NCBI RefSeq assembly: GCF_002895945.1 | Contig: NZ_NPZB01000002.1 | Coordinates: 558,001 to 622,000 of the forward strand | DNA from: Solilutibacter silvestris | GTDB taxonomy: Bacteria > Pseudomonadota > Gammaproteobacteria > Xanthomonadales > Xanthomonadaceae | Direction: 5' to 3' | DNA length: 64,000 nucleotides | In this document: in pieces, positions 34,379 to 43,685 of the stretch | How the letters are laid out: each line of letters begins with the position of its first letter | Position numbering within the stretch: position 1 is the first letter of the stretch | Position numbers and translations under genes: made by a program | Notes under the pieces: generated by a model | The model's input: the letters and a program-made list of their open reading frames with translations, nothing else | Databases searched by the model: none | What the model was told of the DNA's origin: nothing

Positions 34379-37300
34379 GCCACGCCGCCGACGGACACGA
34401 GGACCGCGATGCGCAGGCGTCGGGTGGGTTGATCGCGCTGGCGACGCGTCGCCGCGTCACCGTGGCGATGTTCTGGGTGACGATGTTCCTGTTCGGCCTG
34501 ATCGCGCTGGCGGCGCTCAAGGTCAACCTGCTGCCCGACCTCAGCTATCCGACGCTGACCGTGCGCACCGATTACACCGGCGCCGCACCGTCGGAAGTGG
34601 AAACCCTGATCAGCCAGCCGTCGGAAGAAGCGCTGGGCGTGGTCAAGGGCCTGCGCAAGATGAAGTCGACGTCGCGCACTGGCCAGAGTGACGTGGTGCT
34701 GGAGTTCGCCTGGGGCACCAACATGGACCAGGCCAGCCTGGAAGTGCGCGACAAGATGGATGCGCTGCAACTGCCGCTGGACGCCAAGCGTCCGGTGCTG
34801 CTGCGCTTCAATCCTTCGACGCAGCCGATCGTGCGCATCGCGCTGGCACCGAAAACGGCGCGCCCCGGCGCGGATGGCGTCGACACCCAGTTGGTGGGCC
34901 TGCGTCGCTACGCCGACGACGATCTCAAGAAGAAACTGGAAACGGTCGCGGGCGTTGCCGCGGTGAAGGTCGCGGGTGGCCTCGAAGACCAGGTGCAGGT
35001 CGACATCGACCAGCGCAAGCTCGCGCAGCTCGGCATCACCGTTGATTCGGTGATCCAGCGTTTGCAGCAGGAGAACATCAATGTCTCCGGCGGACGCCTG
35101 GAAGAAGGCAGCCAGCGCTATCTGGTGCGCACCGTCAACCAGTTCCCGAATATCGACACCATCCGCAATCTGTTGCTGACGGTGCAGAGTGGATCGGGCG
35201 CGTCCAACGACGCAGCCCTGCGCATGTCGCGCCTCGCGGCGAGCAGCGGTTCGGCGGAAATGATCGCGGCGGCATCGGCGGCGCAAAGCGGTGGTGGCGG
35301 CACCGTGCCGATCCGTCTCGGCGATGTTGCAACCGTGCGCCAGGGCTTCAAGGAACGCGAAGCGATCATCCGCATGGAAGGTCGCGAAGCGGTCGAGTTG
35401 GCGATCTACAAGGAAGGCGACGCCAATACCGTGGCGACCGCCGACGCCTTGCAGAAGCGCCTCGAATCGATCAAGGACGACCTGCCCAAGGACATGGACC
35501 TGCAGATCGTCGACGATCAGTCGATCTTCATCCGCAACGCCATCCATGACGTGAAGATGGACGCGGTGATCGGTGGCATGCTCGCCATCCTCATCATCTT
35601 CCTGTTCCTGCGCGATGGCTGGAGCACGTTCGTGATTTCGCTGTCGCTGCCGGTCTCGATCGTCTCGACATTCTTCTTCATGGATCGCCTGGGACTCAGC
35701 CTCAACGTGATGTCGCTGGGCGGTCTCGCGCTGGCCACCGGCCTCGTGGTGGATGACTCGATCGTGGTGCTGGAATCGATCGCCAAGGCGCGCGATCGTG
35801 GGCTCGGCATCGTCCAGGCGGCGATCGCCGGCACCCGCGAGGTCGGCATGGCGGTCGTCGCATCGACGCTCACCACGATTGCCGTGTTCCTGCCGCTGGT
35901 GTTCGTGCAGGGCATCGCCGGCCAGTTGTTCCGCGACCAGGCATTGACCGTGGCGATCGCGGTGGCGACGTCGCTGGTGGTGTCGATGACGCTGATCCCG
36001 ATGCTGTCGTCGATCCGCGGCCGCAACATCGACAGTTTCCAGGAAGAACCGCCGCATCCGCGCTGGGTGCCGCAGAAGGGTTGGCAGAAACCGCTTGCGC
36101 TCATCGGTCACGGTATCGGCTGGGTGTTTCGTGGGGTCAGCTATGGCATTGCGTGGGTGGTGATGCGGATCTGGAACATGCTCTCCGCGGTGATCGGCCC
36201 GGTGATGCGCAAGGCCAGCGATCTGGCGATGGCGCCTTATGGTCGCGCCGAACGCGGATATCTGCACCTGTTGCCGGCGGCCTTGCAGCGTCCCGTGCTG
36301 GTGATCGTGTTGGCGACGGCGGCATTCGTCGGTGCGCTGTTGCTGGTGCCGATGCTCGGTGCCGACCTGATCCCGCAGTTGGCGCAGGATCGCGTCGAGA
36401 TGACGGTGAAGTTGCCGCCGGGTACGCCGCTGCGCATCACCGACGATGTGCTGCACCAGTTGGCGGTCGAACACGCGCAGGAACCCGGCGTGCGCCTGCG
36501 TTACGGCGTCAGCGGCACCGGCACGCGCCTTGACGCCAGCCCGACCGAGAGTGGCGAGAACATCGGCAAGCTCAGCATCGTGATGGCCAAGAGCGGCGAC
36601 ACCAAGGCCGAAGCGGCCGCAGTGGATGCATTCCGCAAGAGCATGGCCAACCATCCTGGTGCGCAGACCGATTTCGCGCGACCGGAATTGTTCTCGTTCG
36701 CGCCGCCGCTGGAAATCGAGGTGCGCAGCGACAACCTCGACACCTTGAAGAAGGCGGGGCAGAAACTGGCGACGAAGTTGCGCAACAACCCGCACTACAC
36801 CGACGTCAAGTCGAGCGTGGAGCAGGGCTTCCCGGAAATCCAGATCCACTTCGACGCCGATCGCGCTGCCGCGCTGGGCCTGACCACGCGCCAAATCGCC
36901 GACGTGGTGGTGAACAAGGTCGCCGGCAACGTTGCGACGCGCTACAGCTTCCGCGATCGCAAGATCGACGTGATGGTGCGTGCCAATGCAGCCGATCGCG
37001 GTTCGGTGGACGCGATCCGCAACATCATCGTCAATCCCGGCAGCGGTGCGCCGGTGACGCTGGCCGCGGTCGCCGACGTGGTGCAGACCACCGGCCCCAG
37101 CGAAATCCATCGTGCCGACCAACGTCGCGTCGCCATCGTCTCCGCCAACCTGTCCGGCATCGACCTCGGCGGCGCGGTGAAGGAAGTGCAGCAATTGGTG
37201 GCCGACGATCCGCTCGGCGCCGATGTCGGCATGCACATCGGCGGGCAGGGCGAGGAACTCGGCGATTCCATCAAATCGTTGCTGTTCGCGTTCGGACTGG

Positions 37301-37833
37301 CGGTGTTCCTGGTTTATCTGGTGATGGCCTCACAGTTCGAATCGCTGCTGCATCCCTTCGTCATCCTCTTCACCATTCCGTTGGCGATGGTCGGTGCGGT
37401 GCTCGCGCTGTTCCTGTCGCGATCGCCGGTGTCGGTGGTGGTGTTCATCGGCCTGATCCTGCTGGTCGGACTGGTGGTGAAGAACGCGATCATCCTGATC
37501 GACAAGGTCAACCAGTTGCGCGAGGAAGGATTGCCCAAGCGCGAAGCGTTGATCGAAGGCGCGCGTTCACGCCTGCGTCCGATCATGATGACCACGCTGT
37601 GCACGTTGTTCGGATTCCTGCCGCTGGCGCTGGCCTTCGGCGAAGGCGCGGAAGTGCGCAGCCCGATGGCGATCACCGTGATCGGCGGCTTGCTCGTCTC
37701 CACCTTGCTGACGCTGGTGGTGATCCCGGTGGTCTACGATCGCCTCGATCGCCACGACGATGGCTACTACCGCGAACGCGGGCGACGCAAGCATGAAGCG
37801 CTCGATGTCGCTCCCGACACAGAGATGGTCTGA
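34375..37833 (+). CDS. RND efflux permease subunit (first of two)
   Basis: 1152 aa inner-membrane proton-driven exporter of the HAE1 type. N-terminal TM1 (VAMFWVTMFLFGLIALAAL), then the porter domain (DLSYPTLTVRTDYTGAAPSEVETLI), TM2-6 with the proton-relay pair D460-D461 (TGLVVDDSIVVLE), a second porter/docking half and TM7-12 (FVILFTIPLAMVGAVLALFLSRSPVSVVVFIGLILLVGLVVKNAIIL). About 100 residues longer than AcrB, mostly from an insertion of roughly 80 residues around 550-630 between the two halves. Overlaps the adaptor by four bases; the second permease starts nine bases later. Confidence 0.93.
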   Translation: MSHAADGHEDRDAQASGGLIALATRRRVTVAMFWVTMFLFGLIALAALKVNLLPDLSYPTLTVRTDYTGAAPSEVETLISQPSEEALGVVKGLRKMKSTSRTGQSDVVLEFAWGTNMDQASLEVRDKMDALQLPLDAKRPVLLRFNPSTQPIVRIALAPKTARPGADGVDTQLVGLRRYADDDLKKKLETVAGVAAVKVAGGLEDQVQVDIDQRKLAQLGITVDSVIQRLQQENINVSGGRLEEGSQRYLVRTVNQFPNIDTIRNLLLTVQSGSGASNDAALRMSRLAASSGSAEMIAAASAAQSGGGGTVPIRLGDVATVRQGFKEREAIIRMEGREAVELAIYKEGDANTVATADALQKRLESIKDDLPKDMDLQIVDDQSIFIRNAIHDVKMDAVIGGMLAILIIFLFLRDGWSTFVISLSLPVSIVSTFFFMDRLGLSLNVMSLGGLALATGLVVDDSIVVLESIAKARDRGLGIVQAAIAGTREVGMAVVASTLTTIAVFLPLVFVQGIAGQLFRDQALTVAIAVATSLVVSMTLIPMLSSIRGRNIDSFQEEPPHPRWVPQKGWQKPLALIGHGIGWVFRGVSYGIAWVVMRIWNMLSAVIGPVMRKASDLAMAPYGRAERGYLHLLPAALQRPVLVIVLATAAFVGALLLVPMLGADLIPQLAQDRVEMTVKLPPGTPLRITDDVLHQLAVEHAQEPGVRLRYGVSGTGTRLDASPTESGENIGKLSIVMAKSGDTKAEAAAVDAFRKSMANHPGAQTDFARPELFSFAPPLEIEVRSDNLDTLKKAGQKLATKLRNNPHYTDVKSSVEQGFPEIQIHFDADRAAALGLTTRQIADVVVNKVAGNVATRYSFRDRKIDVMVRANAADRGSVDAIRNIIVNPGSGAPVTLAAVADVVQTTGPSEIHRADQRRVAIVSANLSGIDLGGAVKEVQQLVADDPLGADVGMHIGGQGEELGDSIKSLLFAFGLAVFLVYLVMASQFESLLHPFVILFTIPLAMVGAVLALFLSRSPVSVVVFIGLILLVGLVVKNAIILIDKVNQLREEGLPKREALIEGARSRLRPIMMTTLCTLFGFLPLALAFGEGAEVRSPMAITVIGGLLVSTLLTLVVIPVVYDRLDRHDDGYYRERGRRKHEALDVAPDTEMV

Positions 37834-37842
37834 GGCCGCACG

Positions 37843-40800
37843 ATGACGCTGCTCGACGAACTCAACACCAAGGGCCCGGCCAGCACGGCGTGGTCGAAAT
37901 GGCTCGCCGAACTCAGCATCAGGCGCCCCGTCAGCACGATCATGTTGTTCGTGTCGCTGGTGGTGGTCGGATTGATCGCCGCGGTGCGCCTGCCGCTGGA
38001 ATCGATGCCGGAAATGACCGCGCCGTTCCTGTTCGTGCAGTTGCCGTATCCGGGATCGACGCCGGAGGAAGTGGAGCGCAACGTGCTGCGTCCCGCCGAG
38101 GAGGCGTTGGGCACGATGAGCGGGATCAAGTCGATCAGCGGTCGCGCCAATGCCGATGGCGCCCAGTTGATGGTGTGGTTCACCGACTGGGGTCGCGATG
38201 TGGCGGTCGCCTCCGCCGATGCACGGCAACGCCTGGACGCATCGCGCGACCAGTTGCCCGACGATTTCCAGCGCTATTTCATCTGGCGCTGGTCGACCAG
38301 CGACCAGTCGGCGATGACGATCCGCCTGACCAGCAAGGACGGCGACCTGCGCACGCAGGCAGATCGCATCGATCGCGAATTCAAGAGCCAGCTGGAACGC
38401 TTGCCCGGCGTGGCGCGCGTCGAGGTGGATGGCGTCCCCGTGCAGGAAGTGGAGATCGCGCTGCATCCCGATCGCCTGACTGCGGCAGGCGTCGCCCTGA
38501 ATGAACTGGTCAGCCGCATGCAGTCGGCGAACTTCGCGGTGTCGGCCGGCGAAATCGAGGACAGCGGCATGCGCCTGCGCGTGCAGCCGATCGGCGAACT
38601 GCGCAACCTGCAGCAACTGCGCGACATGCCGGTCAATTCGAAGGGCATCCGGCTTGGCGATATCGCCGACATCGCACTCAAGCCCAAGCGCATGGACTAC
38701 GCGCGCATCATCGACGGGCGCCCTGCGGTCGCCATCGACATCTACAAGGAACGCACCGCCAACCTGGTGGACATGAGCCGGGTGGTGCGCACCAAGCTCG
38801 ACGCGATCAAGGCGTCCGGCAGTGCGCGCGGCATCGACATGGAAGTAGTGGACGACGCCGGGCAGGGCGTGATCAGCTCGCTGACCGCGTTGGCGGAAGC
38901 GGGGGCGATTGGTCTTGCCTTGTCGGTCGCGGTGCTGTTCTTCTTCCTGCGCCACTGGCCATCGACGCTGATGGTGACGCTGGCGATCCCGATCTGTTTC
39001 ATCATGACGCTCGGCTTCATGTATTTCGCCGGCGTCTCCCTCAACGTGCTGTCGATGATGGGATTGCTGCTGGCGATCGGCATGCTGGTGGACAATGCGG
39101 TGGTGGTGGTGGAGTCGATCTACCAGGAACGCGAGCGGCACCCGAACAACCCGCGTTACGCCTCGATCATCGGCACCAAGCACGTGGCCATCGCGCTGAC
39201 CGCCGGCACGCTGTGCCATTGCATCGTGTTCCTGCCCAACATGTTCGGCACCCGCAACATGCTGACCATCCAGCTGTCGCAGATCGCCATCACCATCACC
39301 GTATCGCTGCTGGCGTCGTGGCTGGTCGCGGTGAGCCTGATCCCGATGCTGTCGGCACGCATGAAGACGCCGCCGGCGGTGGCATCGCACAAGGGCATCA
39401 TTCCCCGCATGCAGGCGCGCTATGCCCGCTTCCTGCGCTGGACGCTGGAACATCGCGGTGCCAGTGTCGCCGGCATCGCGCTGGTGGTCGCCATCAGCCT
39501 GGTGCCGATGGTGCTGTCGAAGAAAAGCATGATGGACGCGCAGGATCCCGACCGCGTCGACATCTTCTACCAATGGAACGGCGCCTACACCAAGGACCAG
39601 ATGGGCGAGGAAGTCGCCAAGGTCGAGCGCTACATCAACGCCAATCGCCAGCGCTTCCATGTGAAGCAATTGAATTCGCGCTGGGGCGAACAGGGCTGGG
39701 CACGTACCACGATCCGCATCGACACCAAGGATCCGAAGCTGGTCAGCAAGGTCGAGGAGGACGTGCGCAAGGACATTCCGAAATCGGCGCGCGCCCGCAT
39801 CGGCATCGGCAACCAGCAGCAGGACACCGGCAACGAGGGCGTCAGCGTCAACCTGCTCGGCGATTCCGGCCAATCGCTTAAGGATCTCGCCAATGACCTG
39901 CTGCCGGCGTTGTCGCGCCAGCCCGAGTTGCGCGACGTCCGCATCGATTCCGGCGACCAGAACAGCGAGCTGACCATCAGTGTCGATCGCGTGCGCGCCG
40001 CGGCCTACGGTTTCAGTTCCAGCGATGTCGCCAAGTACGTCGGCATGGCCTTGCGTGGCTCCAACCTTCGCGAATTCCAGCGCGACCAGAAGCAGATCCC
40101 GGTGGTGGTGCGTTTTGCCGGCGCCGAACAATCGCGGATCGAGGATTTGCAGGGTTTCATGGTGCAGTCGTCGGACGGGCGGCAGATCCCGTTGATGGCG
40201 ATGGTCGACGCGCGCGTCACGCCGTCGGCCAACCAGATCCAGCGCAGCGATCGCCAGACCTCGTTGAAGATCCAGGCCAACGTCACCCCCGGCAGCACCG
40301 GCGAGCAGGCGCACGCGGCGATCGAGCGCGTGCTCAAGGCGACATCGTTCCCGCCGGGCTACAGCTATACCTTCAAGAGCGGCAACGGCTTCCAGGGTGG
40401 CGACGAGATGATGCAGCAGATGCTGTTCAATCTCCTGATCGCGGTGATCATGATCTACATCGTGATGGCGGCGGTGTTCGAATCGCTGCTGTTCCCGGCG
40501 GCGATCATGAGCGGCGTGGTGTTCTCGATCTTCGGGGTGTTCTGGGCGATGTTCCTCACCGGGACCACGTTCAACATCATGGCCTTCATCGGCATCCTGG
40601 TGCTGATGGGCGTGGTGGTGAACAACGGCATCGTGATGATCGAGCACATCAACAACCTGCGACGATCCGGGTTGAGTCGCACCGATGCGTTGGTCGAGGG
40701 CAGCCGCGAGCGCTTGCGTCCGATCCTGATGACGATGGGCACGGCGATCCTGGCGATGATCCCGATCGCGGTGTCGAACACGCAGATCGCGGGCGACGGA

Positions 40801-40992
40801 CCTCCATACAACCCGATGGCGCGCGCGATCGCCGGTGGCCTGGCGTTCTCGACGCTGGTCAGCCTGCTGTTCCTGCCGACCATCTATGCCATTCTCGATG
40901 ACTGGCGCGCCGCGACCTCGCGGACCTGGAAGCGGGCACGGATGTGGCGGCGTGGCGCGTCAAGCCAAGGAGTTGCCGCGGCAAGCGAGTAA
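37843..40992 (+). CDS. RND efflux permease subunit (second of two)
   Basis: 1049 aa, the usual RND size. TM1 (ISIRRPVSTIMLFVSLVVVGLIAAV), porter domain (LPYPGSTPEEVERNVLRPAEEAL), TM4 with D417-N418 (GMLVDNAVVVVES) and the C-terminal TM block (FNIMAFIGILVLMGVVVNNGIVMIEHINNLRR). The Asp-Asp proton-relay pair of the first permease is Asp-Asn here. Two unequal permeases in one operon recall MdtB/MdtC-type heteromers, where one subunit mainly translocates protons. The substrate is not deducible. Confidence 0.92.
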   Translation: MTLLDELNTKGPASTAWSKWLAELSIRRPVSTIMLFVSLVVVGLIAAVRLPLESMPEMTAPFLFVQLPYPGSTPEEVERNVLRPAEEALGTMSGIKSISGRANADGAQLMVWFTDWGRDVAVASADARQRLDASRDQLPDDFQRYFIWRWSTSDQSAMTIRLTSKDGDLRTQADRIDREFKSQLERLPGVARVEVDGVPVQEVEIALHPDRLTAAGVALNELVSRMQSANFAVSAGEIEDSGMRLRVQPIGELRNLQQLRDMPVNSKGIRLGDIADIALKPKRMDYARIIDGRPAVAIDIYKERTANLVDMSRVVRTKLDAIKASGSARGIDMEVVDDAGQGVISSLTALAEAGAIGLALSVAVLFFFLRHWPSTLMVTLAIPICFIMTLGFMYFAGVSLNVLSMMGLLLAIGMLVDNAVVVVESIYQERERHPNNPRYASIIGTKHVAIALTAGTLCHCIVFLPNMFGTRNMLTIQLSQIAITITVSLLASWLVAVSLIPMLSARMKTPPAVASHKGIIPRMQARYARFLRWTLEHRGASVAGIALVVAISLVPMVLSKKSMMDAQDPDRVDIFYQWNGAYTKDQMGEEVAKVERYINANRQRFHVKQLNSRWGEQGWARTTIRIDTKDPKLVSKVEEDVRKDIPKSARARIGIGNQQQDTGNEGVSVNLLGDSGQSLKDLANDLLPALSRQPELRDVRIDSGDQNSELTISVDRVRAAAYGFSSSDVAKYVGMALRGSNLREFQRDQKQIPVVVRFAGAEQSRIEDLQGFMVQSSDGRQIPLMAMVDARVTPSANQIQRSDRQTSLKIQANVTPGSTGEQAHAAIERVLKATSFPPGYSYTFKSGNGFQGGDEMMQQMLFNLLIAVIMIYIVMAAVFESLLFPAAIMSGVVFSIFGVFWAMFLTGTTFNIMAFIGILVLMGVVVNNGIVMIEHINNLRRSGLSRTDALVEGSRERLRPILMTMGTAILAMIPIAVSNTQIAGDGPPYNPMARAIAGGLAFSTLVSLLFLPTIYAILDDWRAATSRTWKRARMWRRGASSQGVAAASE

Positions 40993-41044
40993 GCCGGGCG
41001 CTTCAGGCGATCACGTGCCGCCCCCGTTCGCGATCCAGCCCTGT

Positions 41045-41120
41045 GGCCAAGGCATGGCCATCGCCAGTCTGTTCTGGGGATCATGGTTGATCCCGCTCGG
41101 CATCCTCGTGCTGCGTTCGG
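41045..41120 (+). pseudogene. Possible remnant of a DUF4386-type membrane protein
   Basis: Translation of this strand reads GMAIASLFWGSWLIPLGILVLRSA, which resembles the conserved last membrane segment of DUF4386-family proteins (LFWGLWLIPLG-type). Nothing recognisable of the rest of such a gene is left between the RND operon and the GFA gene. It may be the 3' tail of a deleted gene, or a coincidence. Confidence 0.3.
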
Positions 41121-41134
41121 CCAGCGGTGAAGGC

Positions 41135-41482
41135 CTAGAACGATTTTCCGTCGACCGCCACGCGCGGCAGCGCAGCGATATCCACGTCATCAGGGCAGGC
41201 GCGAACGTTGATCGCGGCGATCTCGCTGCCATCGGGCATGTTGCCGTAGGCGAATGCCTGCACGCCGCAGGTCTTGCAGAACTGGTGGCGGATCTTGTGC
41301 TTGTAGAACTGGTATTCCTGCAACGCGTCGCTGCCTGATGTCAGGTGGAACTGCGCGCGTGGCACGAACCACAGCAGGAAGCCCTTGCGCTGGCAATGCG
41401 AGCAATTGCATTCCATTGCCTTGTCGGGCGCACCTTCAACCTCGAAGGTCACGGCACCACAGTGACAGCTGCCCTTGGTCAT
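41135..41482 (-). CDS. GFA family (glutathione-dependent formaldehyde-activating-like) zinc protein
   Basis: 115 aa, the whole length of a Gfa/CENP-V domain. Zinc cysteines C6, C8, C25, C27, C30, C69 and C72 (GSCHCGAV, CNCSHCQRKG, QFCKTCG) are all present. Most family members are not true formaldehyde-activating enzymes, so 'GFA family' is the safe name. Stands alone between the RND operon (convergent) and the TraB-like gene (same strand, upstream at 41523). Confidence 0.9.
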   Translation of the reverse strand: MTKGSCHCGAVTFEVEGAPDKAMECNCSHCQRKGFLLWFVPRAQFHLTSGSDALQEYQFYKHKIRHQFCKTCGVQAFAYGNMPDGSEIAAINVRACPDDVDIAALPRVAVDGKSF

Positions 41483-41522
41483 CTCTTGCGCTCCGTTCGA
41501 TAGAAGCGCAAGCGTAGCCGAC

Positions 41523-42737
41523 TCACCCCACCAAATGCCGCGCCCCGTTCGCGATCGCGATCCACTCACCGGCGATCGTGCCAAAGTTGGTCAGCATGAA
41601 CACGAGGATCACCCGGCACACGCGGTTGCGATACCAGCCGCGCAGGCTTTGCGCATCGTCGCGCAAGGCCATGAAGTCGGAGTAGGTCGGGCGCACCAGT
41701 CGCACCTGCACCAAGGCCGCGAATACGCCGGAACTCAGTCCCGGCGGACGGAACGGCTTCAGCGGCGCCATGATCGTTGCCGCCAGCGTCGCCAGCGGAT
41801 GCGCCAGCGCAATGATGCCGCCGAGCGCCGTGAGGCCGGCAGTCCACGCGATCCACTGGATCACCAGTTGCCGGCCGAACGCGGCGCCGCCGTGCATGAA
41901 GCCCCAGGTGAAACCGCCGAGGATCAGCAGCGTCAGCGCGATCGAGAACCACGGGATGCGCTTCTTCTTGTTGCTCGCTGACAGTTCTTCGATCAATGCG
42001 GCCGGATCGCGCGCATCGTTGGCGAGATAGTTGGCGATGCCTTTCAGGTGCCCGGCGCCGACCACCGCAAGGACACGCTTCGATGCGACGGCGGTTTCGC
42101 GCAAGCGCGCCGCCATGTACTGGTCGCGTTCGTCGATCAATGCCGAATACAGCGCCGGCGAACCGCTGGCGAATTCGCCGAAGCTCGACTCCAGCATGTC
42201 GCCTTCCTTCAGGCCTTCGATCTGGTCGGGCGAGACTTCCTCGTCCACGAACAATGACACGGCGATGCCCGATCCGATCTTCATCCGTTGCCAGAAGCCG
42301 AGCTTGTGCATCGCGCGGCGGAAGGTCTGGCCGACATCGCGGTCGATCAGGTTCATCGCCAGGCCGCGGGCGGTCGCTTCGTTGGCGGCGGCTTTCAGTT
42401 CCGCGCCCGGCTCGATGCCGAGCTGTTCGGCGAGGCGACGCTGGTAAGCGGCAAGCCCGAGATTCGCGGCAAACATCGCCAGCTTGCGATCCTTGATCAC
42501 CTTGACCAGATCGAGCTTCGCCAACGCGTCGGGATCGTTCATCGCCTTGTAGCGTTGCTCGTCCAGCTCGACCGCCACGGCATCGAATTCGCCGCTGTCG
42601 ACCGCCGCGCGAACGGCATCGACGCTGGTGCGCGACACATGCGCGGTACCGAGCAGTGTGTAGTGGACGCCGTCGCGTTCGATTTCGGCATGCGGCTGGT
42701 CGCGCCAATCGATGCCGGGAGATGTGTGGTCAGTCAT
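41523..42737 (-). CDS. TraB/PrgY-family membrane protein
   Basis: 404 aa. The N-terminal two thirds are a TraB/TIKI-like domain: LLGTAHVSRTSVDAVRAAV with GTAHVS near 30-35, FDAVAVELDEQRYKAM, and VVGAGHLKGIANYL with GxGH near 225. Both conserved Gly-His motifs that form the putative metal site are visible. Then come three or four membrane segments (WFSIALTLLILGGFTWGFMHG, LVIQWIAWTAGLTALGGIIALAHPLATLAATIM, VILVFMLTNFGTIAGEW). Related proteins inactivate peptide pheromones in Gram-positive bacteria; the role in proteobacteria is unknown. Nine bases downstream of aguB. Confidence 0.85.
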   Translation of the reverse strand: MTDHTSPGIDWRDQPHAEIERDGVHYTLLGTAHVSRTSVDAVRAAVDSGEFDAVAVELDEQRYKAMNDPDALAKLDLVKVIKDRKLAMFAANLGLAAYQRRLAEQLGIEPGAELKAAANEATARGLAMNLIDRDVGQTFRRAMHKLGFWQRMKIGSGIAVSLFVDEEVSPDQIEGLKEGDMLESSFGEFASGSPALYSALIDERDQYMAARLRETAVASKRVLAVVGAGHLKGIANYLANDARDPAALIEELSASNKKKRIPWFSIALTLLILGGFTWGFMHGGAAFGRQLVIQWIAWTAGLTALGGIIALAHPLATLAATIMAPLKPFRPPGLSSGVFAALVQVRLVRPTYSDFMALRDDAQSLRGWYRNRVCRVILVFMLTNFGTIAGEWIAIANGARHLVG

Positions 42738-42746
42738 TCGTGCAGC

Positions 42747-43646
42747 TCAGTCGCGATAGCGTTTCAACAAATCACCGTAGGCATCGATGCGGCGGTCGCG
42801 CAGGAACGGCCAGATGCGCCGCACGTGCTCGCTGCGTTGCATGTCGACTTCGGCGATCAGCAAGGTCGGATCGGTGCCGGCTTCGGCGATGAATTCACCC
42901 TGCGGCCCGAGGATGTGGCTGTTGCCCCAGAACTGGATGCCCGATGCGCCGATCGGCGAGGGTTCGTGGCCGACGCGATTGCAACTCAGCACCGGCAAGC
43001 CGTTGGCGACGGCGTGGCCGCGATGCGACAACACCCAGGCATCGCGCTGCCGCGTCTTCTCGGCATCGTCGTCATTCGGGTCCCAGCCGATTGCGGTGGG
43101 ATACAGCAGCAGGTCGGCGCCGGCCAGCGCCATCAGGCGCGCGGCTTCCGGATACCACTGGTCCCAGCACACCAGCACGCCGAGGCGTCCCACCGAGGTA
43201 TTGACCGGTTCGAAGCCGAGATCGCCTGGCGTGAAGTAGAACTTCTCGTAGAAACCCGGATCATCGGGAATGTGCATCTTGCGGTACTTGCCCGCGGTCG
43301 AACCGTCGGCATCGAAGACCACCGCAGTGTTGTGATACAGGCCGGTGGCGCGTTTCTCGAACAGCGAACTCACCAGCACCACGCCATGTTGCTTGGCCAG
43401 CTTGCCGAGACGCTCGGTGCTCGGGCCGGGAATCGGTTCGGCGAGATCGAACTCGTCCACCGATTCGTGCTGGCAGAAGTAGGCACCGTTGTGCAATTCC
43501 TGCAGAAGCACCAGTCGAGCGCCCTGGCGCGCGGCTTCGGCGACGCGATCCTCGATGATGGCGAGATTGGCCTCGGCATTGCCACGGCCCTGATCGGTGA
43601 TGGCCCGCTCCTGGACCAGCGCGACGGGGAGTATCTGGTTCTTCAT
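42747..43646 (-). CDS. aguB: N-carbamoylputrescine amidase
   Basis: 299 aa carbon-nitrogen hydrolase (nitrilase superfamily) with the catalytic triad E50 (LLQELHNG), K123 (YRKMHIPD) and C160 (LVCWDQWYPEAARL). The phrase HNGAYFCQ and the length fit AguB. It hydrolyses N-carbamoylputrescine to putrescine, CO2 and ammonia, the step after AguA, whose gene lies just upstream. Confidence 0.95.
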   Translation of the reverse strand: MKNQILPVALVQERAITDQGRGNAEANLAIIEDRVAEAARQGARLVLLQELHNGAYFCQHESVDEFDLAEPIPGPSTERLGKLAKQHGVVLVSSLFEKRATGLYHNTAVVFDADGSTAGKYRKMHIPDDPGFYEKFYFTPGDLGFEPVNTSVGRLGVLVCWDQWYPEAARLMALAGADLLLYPTAIGWDPNDDDAEKTRQRDAWVLSHRGHAVANGLPVLSCNRVGHEPSPIGASGIQFWGNSHILGPQGEFIAEAGTDPTLLIAEVDMQRSEHVRRIWPFLRDRRIDAYGDLLKRYRD

Positions 43647-43685
43647 GCCGGCATTGTAGGGCTTGATATGGATGAAGCCGTCATC

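Noticed and set aside
34231-40647. Very long open frames on the minus strand opposite the RND permease genes (about 1000 codons each)
   Set aside because: They are mirror images of high-GC codon usage; composition is Arg/His/Gln-rich without domains, while the plus strand has clear RND motifs.
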